A DNA stretch of 64,000 nucleotides from CAZPQK01 sp964588695. GTDB lineage: Bacteria > Krumholzibacteriota > Krumholzibacteriia > WVZY01 > JAKEHA01. Shown here one piece after another: positions 32,826-42,284 of this stretch. The notes beneath the pieces are model-generated. The model made no database searches, was not told the origin of the DNA, and was given only the letters and a program-made list of their open reading frames with translations. Position numbers and translations under genes: made by a program. The stretch spans positions 1 through 64,000 of the forward strand of contig CAZPQK010000015.1 of the NCBI GenBank assembly GCA_964588695.1, in the 5' to 3' direction. Numbering within the stretch: the stretch's first letter is position 1; every line of letters begins with the position of its first letter.

Positions 32826-34058
32826 TTAAGGCTTTGCCACCGGTGTGGTTTCCGAGCGACTACTGTTAGCTACCCGGCGTGGCTCCAGGGCACCGCTTAA
32901 CGGCACCGCCGGCGAAACGCGAGTACTCTTGGCTGTTTCCCAGACTTTCTGTCGACGTCCCATTGCGAACCGGAACGTGCCTAGCATCGCTGCCGTATTC
33001 ACCATCGTGAAATAAAAGGGAACGTAGAACACCTTAACCGGATCGTGATTGCGAAACATCCAGCCGAGCCCCGCCGACAAATAAAAGGCGACCTGGCCCA
33101 GCAAGGCAATCGCGTAGAACGGCGCTTCGCCCGCGAGCACGACGTTGGCCACAAAGGTAAGTACCAGAAAGAAACCGGCAAACCAGCGTAGCATTTTGTG
33201 AGACACAAACTGAAACATACGAAAGCCATGCATCAACCCGCGCAATCGACTGAACCCGGTCAAACCCCGAATGATGATCCGCACCTTACGGTCGAATTCT
33301 TCACGCCAGCGATGCGCTGTGCCTTCAAATGCCTGCGCCGCAGGTTCGTACACCACTCCGTATCCCGCATTTGCCACTTCCATGGGCAGTTGAAAGTCGT
33401 TTGCGATTTCGGCAGCAACCGGGCGAAACAACTCGCGGCGAATCGCAAAGATCGAACCGTTGGCCACAAGCACGCTGCGCAGTTCACTTTCGCGCATGGA
33501 AATGCCAGCTTCGTAACGCCAGTAGACACCTTCGCCTTTGCCCACCGATGATTGGTCGACATCTACGTAGCGCAGCTTGCCCACAACACAACCGATCTCG
33601 CTGTCCACGAATCGCTGCGCCAATACGTTGACGGCGTCTTCGGCGAACCAGCAGTTGGCGTCGGTAAATACGACCAGGTCGGTCGTCAGGCCGGGCACAA
33701 CGTCATTTAGAACGGCACTCTTACCGCGACGAATGGGATAGTGGTAAAGGCGTACGCCCAGTTCGGCGTACTCGCGCGCGATGTCAACAGTGCCGTCGCT
33801 GGAACCGTCGGACGCGACCAGAATGTCTAGACGGTCGCGCGGATAGTCCAGGCTCAGGCAGTTCTTGATGCGCTCCCGGATAACCGATTCTTCGTTGAAT
33901 GCGGAAACGATGAGTGTGACCGTTGGCAGGTTATCGCCGGACGCGACGGTCTGCTGCGCGCGGCGGCGGCGGCGCGCGAGAAACTCTAAGACAAGTGGAT
34001 ATCCGAAATAGGAGTAAGCGACGAGGCCGAGGCTTCCCCAGAACACAAACTGCCACAT
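32826..34058 (-). CDS. Membrane-anchored family 2 glycosyltransferase
   Basis: The 410-aa product starts with a membrane helix, then a GT-A domain: VTLIVSAFNEESVI, ILVASDGSSDGT, VVFTDANCWF (metal-binding D-x-N/D form) and an ED-like acceptor region. The C-terminal half has membrane passes near 300-370. The plan resembles BcsA/HAS-type processive synthases, but the Q/R-x-x-R-W motif reads RKVR, so processivity is uncertain. It lies 24 bp before the Wzz gene in transcription order and is preceded by a promoter and structured leader at 34059-34254. Confidence 0.88.
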   Translation of the reverse strand: MWQFVFWGSLGLVAYSYFGYPLVLEFLARRRRRAQQTVASGDNLPTVTLIVSAFNEESVIRERIKNCLSLDYPRDRLDILVASDGSSDGTVDIAREYAELGVRLYHYPIRRGKSAVLNDVVPGLTTDLVVFTDANCWFAEDAVNVLAQRFVDSEIGCVVGKLRYVDVDQSSVGKGEGVYWRYEAGISMRESELRSVLVANGSIFAIRRELFRPVAAEIANDFQLPMEVANAGYGVVYEPAAQAFEGTAHRWREEFDRKVRIIIRGLTGFSRLRGLMHGFRMFQFVSHKMLRWFAGFFLVLTFVANVVLAGEAPFYAIALLGQVAFYLSAGLGWMFRNHDPVKVFYVPFYFTMVNTAAMLGTFRFAMGRRQKVWETAKSTRVSPAVPLSGALEPRRVANSSRSETTPVAKP

Positions 34059-34218
34059 AAGAATAGCGAACCCCTAAGTTGAGTTAGGACACGCGACTCT
34101 ATCACGCTGTTTTGCGCGCGAACAAGTCAAAGATGCCCACGAACGAGCCGTGGAATCAGTGGCAGTCTGTCGGATGAGCCTCCGTTGGAGGTGGTTACCA
34201 GGGGACCTTCGGTGAGGA
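34059..34218 (-). ncRNA. Structured 5' leader upstream of the polysaccharide GT2 gene
   Basis: On the minus strand this about 160-nt leader contains successive inverted repeats: GGGG...CCCC enclosing CCT(CACCGA)AGG, then CCTCC(AAC)GGAGG, then CCACG(GCTCGTT)CGTGG. It follows a TATAAT promoter and carries no long frame. I could not match it to a riboswitch class, including the c-di-GMP GEMM type. It could be an attenuator, a riboswitch or an antitermination leader. Confidence 0.45.
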
Positions 34219-34224
34219 ACCCCA

Positions 34225-34254
34225 ATTATAACACTTTTACGGTGCGGTCCACAA
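34225..34254 (-). promoter_or_regulatory. Sigma-70 promoter for the GT2-Wzz-ligase operon
   Basis: On the minus strand TTGTGG (34249-34254) and a perfect TATAAT (34225-34230) are 18 bp apart. The -35 box lies within the last codons of the upstream beta-propeller gene. The transcript would begin at the structured leader. Confidence 0.6.
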
Positions 34255-36036
34255 TTCGGCGGCGGCAATCTTTTTTACCCCGTCGCGGCTGAATCCTACC
34301 CAAAGTCCCCCGTCTTCGTCCAGCGTAAGTGTAAGCGGATCGCGACCTTGGAGCTCGCCGGGTCCCAGCCAACGCACGCGGTCGGGGGCGATCAGGCCAA
34401 CCCCCCGGGTTCCGGCCACCGCCAGGCGACCACCCGGCCCAAACACGATACTCTGTAAGCCGCTACCAACAAAGGCGTTATGCCTCACGTTGGGCAACCG
34501 AACGGGATTCCACCCTGTCGACTCGCCGCTCCACAGCGAGTCGGCGGTAGCGACGACGACGGCTCCCGAAGGCGCCACCGCAACGGCTCGGGGATCCTGG
34601 CCGCCAAAATCGTCGCGGTTAAAAACCGTCCATTTGGCGCCGGAATAACCCGACAAGCCGTTTTCACGCAACATCCATACCGTCCCCCCAGTCGCGGGGA
34701 CAATGTCAACGATTCGGCCACCGCCAATTGAGGATCGCCGGTGGTGCAGCCAGATTTCTCCGTCCCACCGGTAAGCGTCACCGTTCTGCGTTCCCAGCCA
34801 GATCGAGCCGTCGGCAGCGCTCGCCGACCTGGTGAACACGGGTTGCCGCTGGGCAATATCAATAGGAATCGGGCGATCGTCTGGAAAAGTCGCAAGTCCC
34901 CATCGGCGCAGGCAAAGCAAGTTACCTTCACCGTCGCGCACAACGTCCACGATGTCGTCAAAGGGCGTCTCCAGAAACGCGCGTCGGCGATCGTCGTAGC
35001 GGAGTAATCTTCCGCCATTGATCAACAGTGTCTGATCAGCCGAAGCGATGACCCGGTCGACTCGTGGTGACGGTAGCCCGGCCGGCAGCCGAACCGCACG
35101 CCCGCGCAAGTCTTCGTCGATCCGCAGCAGGACGCCTTGCGCAGACCCGACAAACACGTTGCCTTCATCGTCGGTCGAAACACACCGCCATCGCTGCTGG
35201 GCCAACGCCGGGTCTTCGGAAGTGTAACGCGTCCACTTGCCGTTGCGTTGAAAGGCAATGCCGCCTCCGGCACCGCACGCCCACAGCTTGCCGTTCGCGT
35301 CGAGCGCGATATCGGAGATATCGCCGGTCGCAAACAAATTGCGCGGAGTGATACGCAGCGCACGCGAACCGTCAAACCGATAAACCCCGCGGCCGCGAAG
35401 CAGCAGGTAATAACCAACACCGCGATGCACAACCATGTCGCGAACCTCGGCGCGCGGAATACCCGCGCCGGATTGGTAGTTAACCCAAAGACTATCGGTA
35501 AACGCGCACAGGCCCATTGACGTCGCAAAGTAGGTTTGACCGACACGCGGCTGCACCACCCGATAGACTTTGTCGTCGAGCAGCGAATCCGCACGAGTAA
35601 CGGTACGCGCGTTGCGACCGCTAAAACCCACGCCGTTTCCGAATGTGCCAAGAATCAGGTTACCGCGGGCGCCAAAGTCGATACTCCGAATGGCGGCTAG
35701 CGGCAAATCTACAAGATCACCCGGTTGGTCGGGCGTGTAATGTGTGATGTCACCACCGGCAAAAACCGCGAGGCCGTTGTCGGTACCGACGTAAATGCGG
35801 TCGTTACGGGCAACAATCGTCCGTATCGAGTTGTCGGGCAACTGTCCAATTACCAAATGATCCGAGAACGAATTGCTCAGCAGGTCGTAAACAAAGATTC
35901 CGTTGCCGGTGGCGATCCAGAGTTCGTCTTCGACGTGCACGACGTCGCGAATATCGGCGTTGTGCGCCACCCGCAGGTTGGCAGCCGCGGGGAGCGACAG
36001 GCACAGGAGGAGGCATATGGTGATTAGCGTTCGCAT
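34237..36036 (-). CDS. Secreted beta-propeller protein (two-component-regulator-propeller type)
   Basis: The 599-aa product has a signal peptide (about 1-19, ending PAAAN) and many repeated blades of the type LWIATGNGIFVYDL, IYVGTDNGLAVF, GNLILGTFGNGV, LWACGAGGGIAF and GGLWVGFSRDGVKKI. These are the reg_prop/propeller repeats found in sensor periplasmic domains. No membrane segment or kinase follows, so it is a free secreted or periplasmic propeller. It may have 10-14 blades forming two propellers. It lies among the polysaccharide genes; its ligand is unknown. Confidence 0.85.
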   Translation of the reverse strand: MRTLITICLLLCLSLPAAANLRVAHNADIRDVVHVEDELWIATGNGIFVYDLLSNSFSDHLVIGQLPDNSIRTIVARNDRIYVGTDNGLAVFAGGDITHYTPDQPGDLVDLPLAAIRSIDFGARGNLILGTFGNGVGFSGRNARTVTRADSLLDDKVYRVVQPRVGQTYFATSMGLCAFTDSLWVNYQSGAGIPRAEVRDMVVHRGVGYYLLLRGRGVYRFDGSRALRITPRNLFATGDISDIALDANGKLWACGAGGGIAFQRNGKWTRYTSEDPALAQQRWRCVSTDDEGNVFVGSAQGVLLRIDEDLRGRAVRLPAGLPSPRVDRVIASADQTLLINGGRLLRYDDRRRAFLETPFDDIVDVVRDGEGNLLCLRRWGLATFPDDRPIPIDIAQRQPVFTRSASAADGSIWLGTQNGDAYRWDGEIWLHHRRSSIGGGRIVDIVPATGGTVWMLRENGLSGYSGAKWTVFNRDDFGGQDPRAVAVAPSGAVVVATADSLWSGESTGWNPVRLPNVRHNAFVGSGLQSIVFGPGGRLAVAGTRGVGLIAPDRVRWLGPGELQGRDPLTLTLDEDGGLWVGFSRDGVKKIAAAELWTAP

Positions 36037-36086
36037 CGTGCGTACGATACACGATGAGTCGACACGATCAAAGAAAAGTTGTTTGC

Positions 36087-37796
36087 CTAGTGGGTGCCTG
36101 AAGGTGCTGCGGAAGCGGCTGTGCCATCGCGTGGGGTCGTCGCTTTGGCGGCAACGCGGTCAATACGATACCCGATCCAGCCGGGCGCGCCGTTTTCGCT
36201 TCCGCGAAAGATCGGCTCCCACGCCACGGGGTTTTCTTTGTCCCAGGTATCCAAGAAGAGGTTGAGAACGTTGGTGTGATCGATAATGACGTCGATGTCG
36301 CTGTTGTCAACGTAGGCGCGCAAGCGATCTTCCTGCAGGGCGGTTAGCGCACCGTGATTGACCTTGCCGTCAAGATTGATCACCCGATGCTTGGACAGGT
36401 ATCCAATAGCGCCACTTTGAAAAACACCAATGGTTTGGTCTTCGGGGACGTTTTCGTTAACCCACGTTGAAACATCGTAGAAAAAATACGTTGGCACCGA
36501 ACGAAACCCAGCATTGACGCCCATATAACCAAACACGGTCAAATACGCAACTGTCGCCGGCACCAGGACGCGCCGTGGAACCCTGGACCATCGAACTGCT
36601 CCGGTCAGGTCTTTCAAAAACAGTGCGAGATAAATGGTGGCAATAAATAACACCGGGTAGTAGTAGCGCGTAAAAAAGAAAACTCCAAAAATATAAAACG
36701 AATAGGCCGCAAGCATCAGCACCGCGTATAACAAGGTAAACCCAAGTTCTCCGCGGCCATCATCGTGCTTGCGCTGACGGCGAGCCCACCACACGAATCC
36801 AACAAGCGCGACCATACCCAGGACATTGGCAATTACATTTGCTACCGCTGGATTGCTGGCAATCCCGACTCGTTCGAGCGAACGAAAAACCACATGAACG
36901 CCGGGCGTGACTTTCAACACCGAAAGCGAATGCACGATGTGGTCCCAAAAGAAACCCAAACTTGGTCCCGACTCCGCGACATTGGCAGCGCCCAGGTTAA
37001 AAAACGACGCGTATGCTATCGACAAGAAACGGGTCGCAGTTCCCGACTCCTGAAATGGGCTACCCACAGCGGCAACTCCGTAAATGGCCCAGGGCAAGTA
37101 AACACCGACGCTACAAACCGCCGCGACCAGGACCGCCGCCACGACTTTTGCATGGGTGCGCCTGGCCACCAGCAATGCGTCAAGCGCCATTGCCATTACA
37201 AAAATCGCAAGGTCGACACGAGCGAGCATGGCGGCACCCATGATGACGCCGAGTGTCGCGGCCGTGGTCAGGGACAACTGCTTGCTGGCGTCGGCGATGA
37301 CGGATCTGACCCGTGAAAGGTAAAACCAAAGTGCCAGCGCGAGCATAAAAGTGGAGATCGCGGTCTCAAGCCCATTAGCGGTTTGTTTCGTGACCACCGG
37401 AGAAAACATCCACAACGCAGCCGTCGCGGTAGCGATGGGAACCCAAACGTATCGCCTGATGATTAAGAACAGCAGATAAGCGGTTGCAGCGGTGAACAGC
37501 GCCAGCAGCGTTAGCGCAATATAGATGGGTGTGATCGGGTCGCTACCGGCCGCGGCATAGACCAGCACCAACAGCCCGACGTACAACGGTTGGAACCCGT
37601 TGGTGGGGTTGATTCCGTCGAACGTCGCACCGTCACCGTTGGCGATATGGCGGGCGATTTCGAAGGCGTAGAAACTATCGTCGTACAGATACCCGTTCTT
37701 GGCGAGGGTGTCGAAATCCTGCCACACGACGGCTGAATGAAAGAGCACCCCTAGCGCAAGCACGAGAATCATCCATGCAGGGGAGGATGTTCTCAA
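36087..37796 (-). CDS. GT39-like multi-pass membrane glycosyltransferase
   Basis: The 569-aa product has about eleven membrane segments. The first periplasmic loop has YLYDDSFYAFEIARHIANGDG and TNGFQPLYV, which fits the acidic D-D or D-E motif of GT-C enzymes that use polyprenyl-phosphate sugars (ArnT/PMT-like). A C-terminal soluble domain follows (about 410-569). It probably transfers a sugar from a lipid carrier at the outer face of the inner membrane. The C-terminal 25 residues are Ala/Thr/Pro-rich. It stands 51 bp before the propeller gene. Confidence 0.8.
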   Translation of the reverse strand: MRTSSPAWMILVLALGVLFHSAVVWQDFDTLAKNGYLYDDSFYAFEIARHIANGDGATFDGINPTNGFQPLYVGLLVLVYAAAGSDPITPIYIALTLLALFTAATAYLLFLIIRRYVWVPIATATAALWMFSPVVTKQTANGLETAISTFMLALALWFYLSRVRSVIADASKQLSLTTAATLGVIMGAAMLARVDLAIFVMAMALDALLVARRTHAKVVAAVLVAAVCSVGVYLPWAIYGVAAVGSPFQESGTATRFLSIAYASFFNLGAANVAESGPSLGFFWDHIVHSLSVLKVTPGVHVVFRSLERVGIASNPAVANVIANVLGMVALVGFVWWARRQRKHDDGRGELGFTLLYAVLMLAAYSFYIFGVFFFTRYYYPVLFIATIYLALFLKDLTGAVRWSRVPRRVLVPATVAYLTVFGYMGVNAGFRSVPTYFFYDVSTWVNENVPEDQTIGVFQSGAIGYLSKHRVINLDGKVNHGALTALQEDRLRAYVDNSDIDVIIDHTNVLNLFLDTWDKENPVAWEPIFRGSENGAPGWIGYRIDRVAAKATTPRDGTAASAAPSGTH

Positions 37797-37945
37797 GGCT
37801 TTGCTATACCTTACGTTATCAGTTGTTCCTAGTCGCTCTCCTTGGTTCCATTAGGCGTTTTGCCATTTCCCATAGTACCGCAAACAGCTCCCAATTGGAA
37901 GACCGTCGATTGCAAGGTGTTGTGAGTCAACATTTTAAACCTGTG

Positions 37946-37965
37946 TGTCACATAATTATGACACC
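37946..37965. promoter_or_regulatory. Inverted repeat GTGTCA-N8-TGACAC upstream of the EamA-CobB pair
   Basis: The two 6-bp arms are perfect and enclose an A/T-rich centre (CATAATTA). It lies 55 bp before the EamA start, a suitable operator position. No cognate regulator is adjacent. Confidence 0.45.
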
Positions 37966-38019
37966 CGCTGTCTAACGCGCATTGCGGTCGGGGGCCCCAA
38001 ACGGGTATCTTGGCGGCTT

Positions 38020-38934
38020 ATGTCAGCACACGCCGGAAACTTAAAGCTCTTGATTGTCGCCGCGTACGTCGCGATGTGTCTGATCTGGAGTTCTACCTGG
38101 TCGATAATCAAAATTGGCCTGCAGGATGCCGGTCCGTTTACCTCCGTCGCGGTTCGATTTGTGTTGGCTGCGTCGGTCTTGCTTTTGATTACCGCTGCGC
38201 GAAAAAGACGACTTCCCCAGACGACTGCTTTTTGGAAACTCACCGTGTTCATCGGCCTAACCCACATGGCACTTCCCTACTCTTTGGTGTACTTGGGTGA
38301 GCAACGAATCAGCAGTACACTCGCCGCAATTCTTTACGCGATGCTTCCAGTGTTCGTCGCCATTTCGGCCCGGGTCGGTTTGGGCGATCCACTGACGGTG
38401 CGTAAAGTCGTGGGCATCTTTGTCGGAATGGGTGGCGTTGTTGTTATCTTCACTGACAGCCTGCGCGTCGCTGTCGATTCGGCGGCACCGATCGGAGTGG
38501 CGATGCTTTTGGGCAGCATCATATTCACTGCGGTTTCTTCGGTTGTGGTAAAACGATACCTCGTGAACTACGACCCGTTGGATTCACTAGCGGGCGCGTT
38601 CTCGGTGGCCGCGATCGCCCAGGTCATCGTGGCGGCAATCGTCGAGGGCGAAAACCCCATGGGCTATAGCCCGGTCACCTGGGGAACCATCTTGTACCTC
38701 GGGCTGGTCGGTTCGGTGCTCGCGTTCGGCTTGTACTTTTGGGTGATCAAGCTTATTGACGTCACGCTCGTCGCTTATCAAACGTTCATAATTCCAGTCC
38801 TGGCCATGGGATGGGGCTGGCTCCTGCTCCGCGAAACCCTTTCGCTTTACGTTCTGGCAGGAGGCGTTTTGATTCTTCTTGGTATTGCCATCGCGACTGC
38901 CCCCCGCCGTCGAACCGAGGTGCAATCGACATGA
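38020..38934 (+). CDS. EamA/DMT family transporter
   Basis: The 304-aa product has ten predicted membrane helices in two EamA repeats: the first starts YVAMCLIWSSTWSIIKIGLQ and the second near PIGVAMLLGSIIFTAVSSVV. A conserved W-G-W-L-x-L-x-E end segment (MGWGWLLLRETLS) is visible. It probably exports or imports a small metabolite. The ATG at 38020 is chosen; an in-frame ATG at 37945 would place 25 non-family residues ahead. It overlaps cobB through ATGA, so the two are translated together. Confidence 0.9.
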   Translation: MSAHAGNLKLLIVAAYVAMCLIWSSTWSIIKIGLQDAGPFTSVAVRFVLAASVLLLITAARKRRLPQTTAFWKLTVFIGLTHMALPYSLVYLGEQRISSTLAAILYAMLPVFVAISARVGLGDPLTVRKVVGIFVGMGGVVVIFTDSLRVAVDSAAPIGVAMLLGSIIFTAVSSVVVKRYLVNYDPLDSLAGAFSVAAIAQVIVAAIVEGENPMGYSPVTWGTILYLGLVGSVLAFGLYFWVIKLIDVTLVAYQTFIIPVLAMGWGWLLLRETLSLYVLAGGVLILLGIAIATAPRRRTEVQST

Positions 38935-39674
38935 CCAACCTCATCGAAGCGGCTGCACAAATCCTGTCCGGAACCGGTCGACTGTTTGTGACCACCGGCG
39001 CGGGAATGTCACAGGAAAGCGGCATTCCGACTTTCCGTGACGCCCCGAACGCGCTTTGGGCCAACTACTCTCCGGAAGACCTGGCCACCCGTCGCGGTTT
39101 CGAAGCAGACCCGACATTGGTGTGGAACTGGTACGCCGACAGGCGCGAGATGATCGCGCGAGCCGAACCGCACGATGGCCACCACGCGCTCGTCGAGTTT
39201 GAAAAACGGGTGGACTCGTTTTTGTTGGCGACGCAGAACATCGACGATCTTCATCGTCAGGCGGGCACCAAGTCGCTAGTGGAACTTCACGGCAATATCT
39301 TTCGGTTCAAGTGTTTCGACAACGACCATCCCGCGCGAAATCCGTTCAACAGCCAGGACGCCCCGCCGAAGTGTCACTGCGGGTCTTACCTTCGGCCCGA
39401 CGTCGTGTGGTTCGGCGAAATGCTGGACCGTGACGACCTGGATCGCTCGCTGTCTGCGGCGGAACGTTGTGACACGATCCTGGTGGTCGGCACCTCGGGC
39501 ATGGTCTATCCCGCTGCAGGTTTCGCCCAGCAGGCACGGTCAAAGGGCGCCAGGGTCATCGACATCAACCCCGAGCGCTCCGATATATCGCTGCTGGCGG
39601 ATGTATACATCCCGGGCGGCGCCGCTCAAGCGCTACCCGAGATTCTTGCGCGCTGGGATACTGGCAAGTCGTAG
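38931..39674 (+). CDS. cobB: NAD-dependent protein deacylase of the sirtuin class III (CobB-like)
   Basis: Sirtuins remove acyl groups from lysine using NAD+. The 247-aa product shows GAGMSQESGIPTFR (23-36), TQNIDDLH (101-108), catalytic His120 in ELHGN, RPDVVWFGE and GTSGMVYPAAGF. Tyr68 and Arg71 form the Y-x-x-R pair that marks desuccinylase/demalonylase sirtuins such as SIRT5 and E. coli CobB. The zinc site is C128, C148 and C150 with an irregular first knuckle, as in E. coli CobB. It is coupled to the EamA gene. Confidence 0.94.
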   Translation: MTNLIEAAAQILSGTGRLFVTTGAGMSQESGIPTFRDAPNALWANYSPEDLATRRGFEADPTLVWNWYADRREMIARAEPHDGHHALVEFEKRVDSFLLATQNIDDLHRQAGTKSLVELHGNIFRFKCFDNDHPARNPFNSQDAPPKCHCGSYLRPDVVWFGEMLDRDDLDRSLSAAERCDTILVVGTSGMVYPAAGFAQQARSKGARVIDINPERSDISLLADVYIPGGAAQALPEILARWDTGKS

Positions 39675-39749
39675 ACGCGGGACATCGAAACGTGTACGAT
39701 TATGGCAAGTCGTACTTACCACCCCTGTGCGAAAGAGCTTCCCGAGCAA

Positions 39750-41345
39750 GTGAGTAACCTTCGTTTTCTATGTCTGCTGACAGCGACTCTGTTGGTCGTT
39801 GTGGTTCCAGCCGGTGTATCCGCACAATTAATCACTCAAGTGGTGACCACGCCAGCGGGCAGCCCTGCGATTTTTTCGCCCGACGGTGATGGCGCTAACG
39901 AAACGTTTCGGGTGACGGTGACGTTAACTGAGAGTACACCCGCAATCACCGTGTCCGTGCTGGCAAGCGACTCCACATCAACCATCACCACCCTGTTTGC
40001 CGGCGCGGCCGCCAGCGGGGTCAACGCTTTCACCTGGGATGGCACCGACGGCGTTAGCACCGTGCCCGATGGCAAATACGTGGTATCGGTGCAAGCCAAC
40101 GGCACAACCCAACCCGACACCACCGTCTTGCGCGACGTTTACGTCGATACGATCGCGCCCAGCATCACGTTGAGTGGTCCGTTTCCGCCGGTGTATACCC
40201 CCGACGCGCCGTCACAACTTCCGACCGCACAAATATCTATCAACGTAGCTGGCAGCACCGCGCCCGGCGCGCTCCCGGTGGGCGACCAGATTAGCCTGGA
40301 GTTGTTCAATCCTTCAAACAGTCTGCTTGCCGATGCGTTGGAGTTGCAACCAGACTTTGCCGGGGACGGTGCGTACACCGCCGTTTGGGATGCGCGCGGC
40401 GTTGCGTCGCTGCAAGACGGAATGCATCGCGCGCGCATAACCATCGCTGACAATGCCCAACACAGCAACATCGACTCCATGATTATCGACCTGAACAAGC
40501 GCGGCCCGGAAGCGACGTACTTGAACCTGGATGACGACGAAACCGTCACCTCGCTTCCGGACAGCCTGCGCGGCTACGTGTTTGACCGCCACGGTGTCGA
40601 CTCGCTGCACGTGCGATACTCCACCACGGCACCGTTCACGCCCGTCACTTCCACGCAAACGCGTGGTGACACCTTGTACTTTGCCGTCGTGCTGGCCGAC
40701 TCGGTGCCTGGCGACGGTTCGGTTACGATTACATTACGAGCCCGCGACGGATTCGGCCTGGAGCGAAACAACAACTTTGATGCAACACTCGACTCGCAAC
40801 CGCCGACCGCGCCGACAATCGATCCCTTTCCCACGTCGACGTGGAACGCTGACTCCATAGCGGTGAGTTTTAGTTGGTCTGATACCCCTGAGTACATCCG
40901 CGTCTACGTCAACGGCACGCAGGTAGACTCTGTGGTTACCATTCTGCGTAGCCGTGCGACAACCGATGTTGAGTTGGCACCGGGAAGCAACACGGTGTTT
41001 GTCACCGCGATCGACGAAGCTAAAAACGAAAGTGTCCCTTCGGCCACCAATACGATTGTGTATGACGACGGGGTCGGCGTCGCGCTTCCCAACCCGTTCC
41101 GCCCTGGTGACGAATTTCAGGTTAGCACTGGCACCAACGTTAATTCGGTACGCTTGCGTCTGTACGATATGGCCGGAGACCTGGTACTGGTACTGGAAGA
41201 CAACTCTCCGCGTTCCAGCTTCCGGTTTCGGTGGAATGGAACCAACGGCGATGGCGACGAAGTGCGCAAAGGTCCGTTGATGCTGGTGGTTGAGATTGTC
41301 GATACCGGACGAATCTTTAAGGAGCTGTTCTTGTATGCGCCTTAG
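39750..41345 (+). CDS. Secreted Ig-like repeat protein with FlgD-type C-terminal domain
   Basis: From the GTG at 39750 the 531-aa product opens with a signal peptide (LRFLCLLTATLLVVVVPAG, cleavage near VSAQ). The mature part begins with AIFSPDGDGANETF, the opening motif of gliding/CHU_C-type domains, followed by Ig-like beta domains (D-x-T-x-P-S-I and S-Q-P-P-T-A-P starts). The C-terminal about 85 residues form a FlgD_ig-like domain (LPNPFRPGDEF, VRLRLYDMAGDLV, FRWNGTNGDGDEV). An alternative ATG at 39702 adds 16 residues before the signal. It overlaps the following PorV-like barrel gene, so the two are probably co-secreted or co-assembled. Confidence 0.85.
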   Translation: MSNLRFLCLLTATLLVVVVPAGVSAQLITQVVTTPAGSPAIFSPDGDGANETFRVTVTLTESTPAITVSVLASDSTSTITTLFAGAAASGVNAFTWDGTDGVSTVPDGKYVVSVQANGTTQPDTTVLRDVYVDTIAPSITLSGPFPPVYTPDAPSQLPTAQISINVAGSTAPGALPVGDQISLELFNPSNSLLADALELQPDFAGDGAYTAVWDARGVASLQDGMHRARITIADNAQHSNIDSMIIDLNKRGPEATYLNLDDDETVTSLPDSLRGYVFDRHGVDSLHVRYSTTAPFTPVTSTQTRGDTLYFAVVLADSVPGDGSVTITLRARDGFGLERNNNFDATLDSQPPTAPTIDPFPTSTWNADSIAVSFSWSDTPEYIRVYVNGTQVDSVVTILRSRATTDVELAPGSNTVFVTAIDEAKNESVPSATNTIVYDDGVGVALPNPFRPGDEFQVSTGTNVNSVRLRLYDMAGDLVLVLEDNSPRSSFRFRWNGTNGDGDEVRKGPLMLVVEIVDTGRIFKELFLYAP

Positions 41346-42282
41346 AGCAGCCGTGATACTTGCCGGATTGCTGGCGATGACCGTTTTTGCCGGCAGCGCG
41401 AATGCGTACTCGCGTGGCGGCGCGTTTCGAGGACCAGGATTCGGCGCGCGCGCCTACGGATTGGGCGGAGGCGGAATCGCGTTGACCGGAGGTGTCGATG
41501 CGGTGTACTGGAACCCAGCCATGTTGCCCCGCTCGCAGCGCGGCGAGGTGGGCGGTTCGCTGGTTAACCTGTTTCCCGACGGCCTTGCTCGGCAAACGCA
41601 GTTGGGTGGAACGTTTTTTCTGGAGCGCAACGACACGGACGACATAAACGGAGCGCTGGCGCGGCAATCGTTTGGCGTCATGCTCACCAACATGCGGCTG
41701 GAACTTACCGACGGAGACAACTATGCCGAAAACACCTTACGGTTGGCATACGCGTACACGCCAGAGGCTCTGGTCACATTCGCCGCAGCGTTTGACGTTC
41801 TGTTTTCCAATAGTGACACGCCCGACTTTTCTGCGGCGGGAACATCGGTCGATCTGGCCGCGCGCCTCGAACTAACCCCGTCGCTAACCATGGCCGCTGT
41901 TGTTCGCAACGCTTTCTCGCGCTATAGCTATTCGGATGGACTCGACTACGACCGTGAACGTCAGGTCGCAATCGGCTTTGCGGCAAGTCCGATCGACCAG
42001 CTTAGCCTGGTCACCGATTTTGCGTTTGAACATGGCGACGCCGCGCAGGTATCGTTCGGCGGCGAAGGCGTGCTTGCCAACCTTCTCGCCCTGCGTGCGG
42101 GCTGGACGATTCGCAATACCGGTGAGTCGCGCTCCTACCCTCAGTTCGGAATCGGTCTTCTCGCCGTCGACCGACAGCTAGGTCTCGGCGTCTCCGGAAT
42201 TCGCTTTGACTACGCGGCTACACTCGACGAAGAAACCGCGTTTGACCAGCTTCACCGCTTCGCTCTGGCGATTCAGTACTAG
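41335..42282 (+). CDS. PorV/PorQ-like outer-membrane beta-barrel protein
   Basis: The 315-aa product has a signal peptide (LRAAVILAGLLAMTVFAGSANA), followed by the PorV-type opening GFGARAYGLGGGGIALTGGVDAVYWNPA, where A-x-G-L-G-G-A...A-x-x-W-N-P-A is the family hallmark. Alternating strands run to the end, closing with FALAIQY, a terminal aromatic typical of barrels. In Bacteroidetes PorV shuttles type IX cargo. Here no other type IX gene is visible. The ATG at 41335 overlaps the preceding stop by 11 bp and has AAGGAG about ten bases upstream. Confidence 0.87.
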   Translation: MRLRAAVILAGLLAMTVFAGSANAYSRGGAFRGPGFGARAYGLGGGGIALTGGVDAVYWNPAMLPRSQRGEVGGSLVNLFPDGLARQTQLGGTFFLERNDTDDINGALARQSFGVMLTNMRLELTDGDNYAENTLRLAYAYTPEALVTFAAAFDVLFSNSDTPDFSAAGTSVDLAARLELTPSLTMAAVVRNAFSRYSYSDGLDYDRERQVAIGFAASPIDQLSLVTDFAFEHGDAAQVSFGGEGVLANLLALRAGWTIRNTGESRSYPQFGIGLLAVDRQLGLGVSGIRFDYAATLDEETAFDQLHRFALAIQY

Positions 42283-42284
42283 GC

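Noticed and set aside
34059..34218. Cyclic-di-GMP (GEMM) riboswitch before the GT2 gene
   Set aside because: The conserved GEMM core strings and tetraloop-receptor pattern are not present, so only an unassigned structured leader is reported.
39310..39400. Loss of the sirtuin zinc site
   Set aside because: The irregular first knuckle and the C-x-C second knuckle resemble the arrangement in E. coli CobB, so this is normal for the subgroup.
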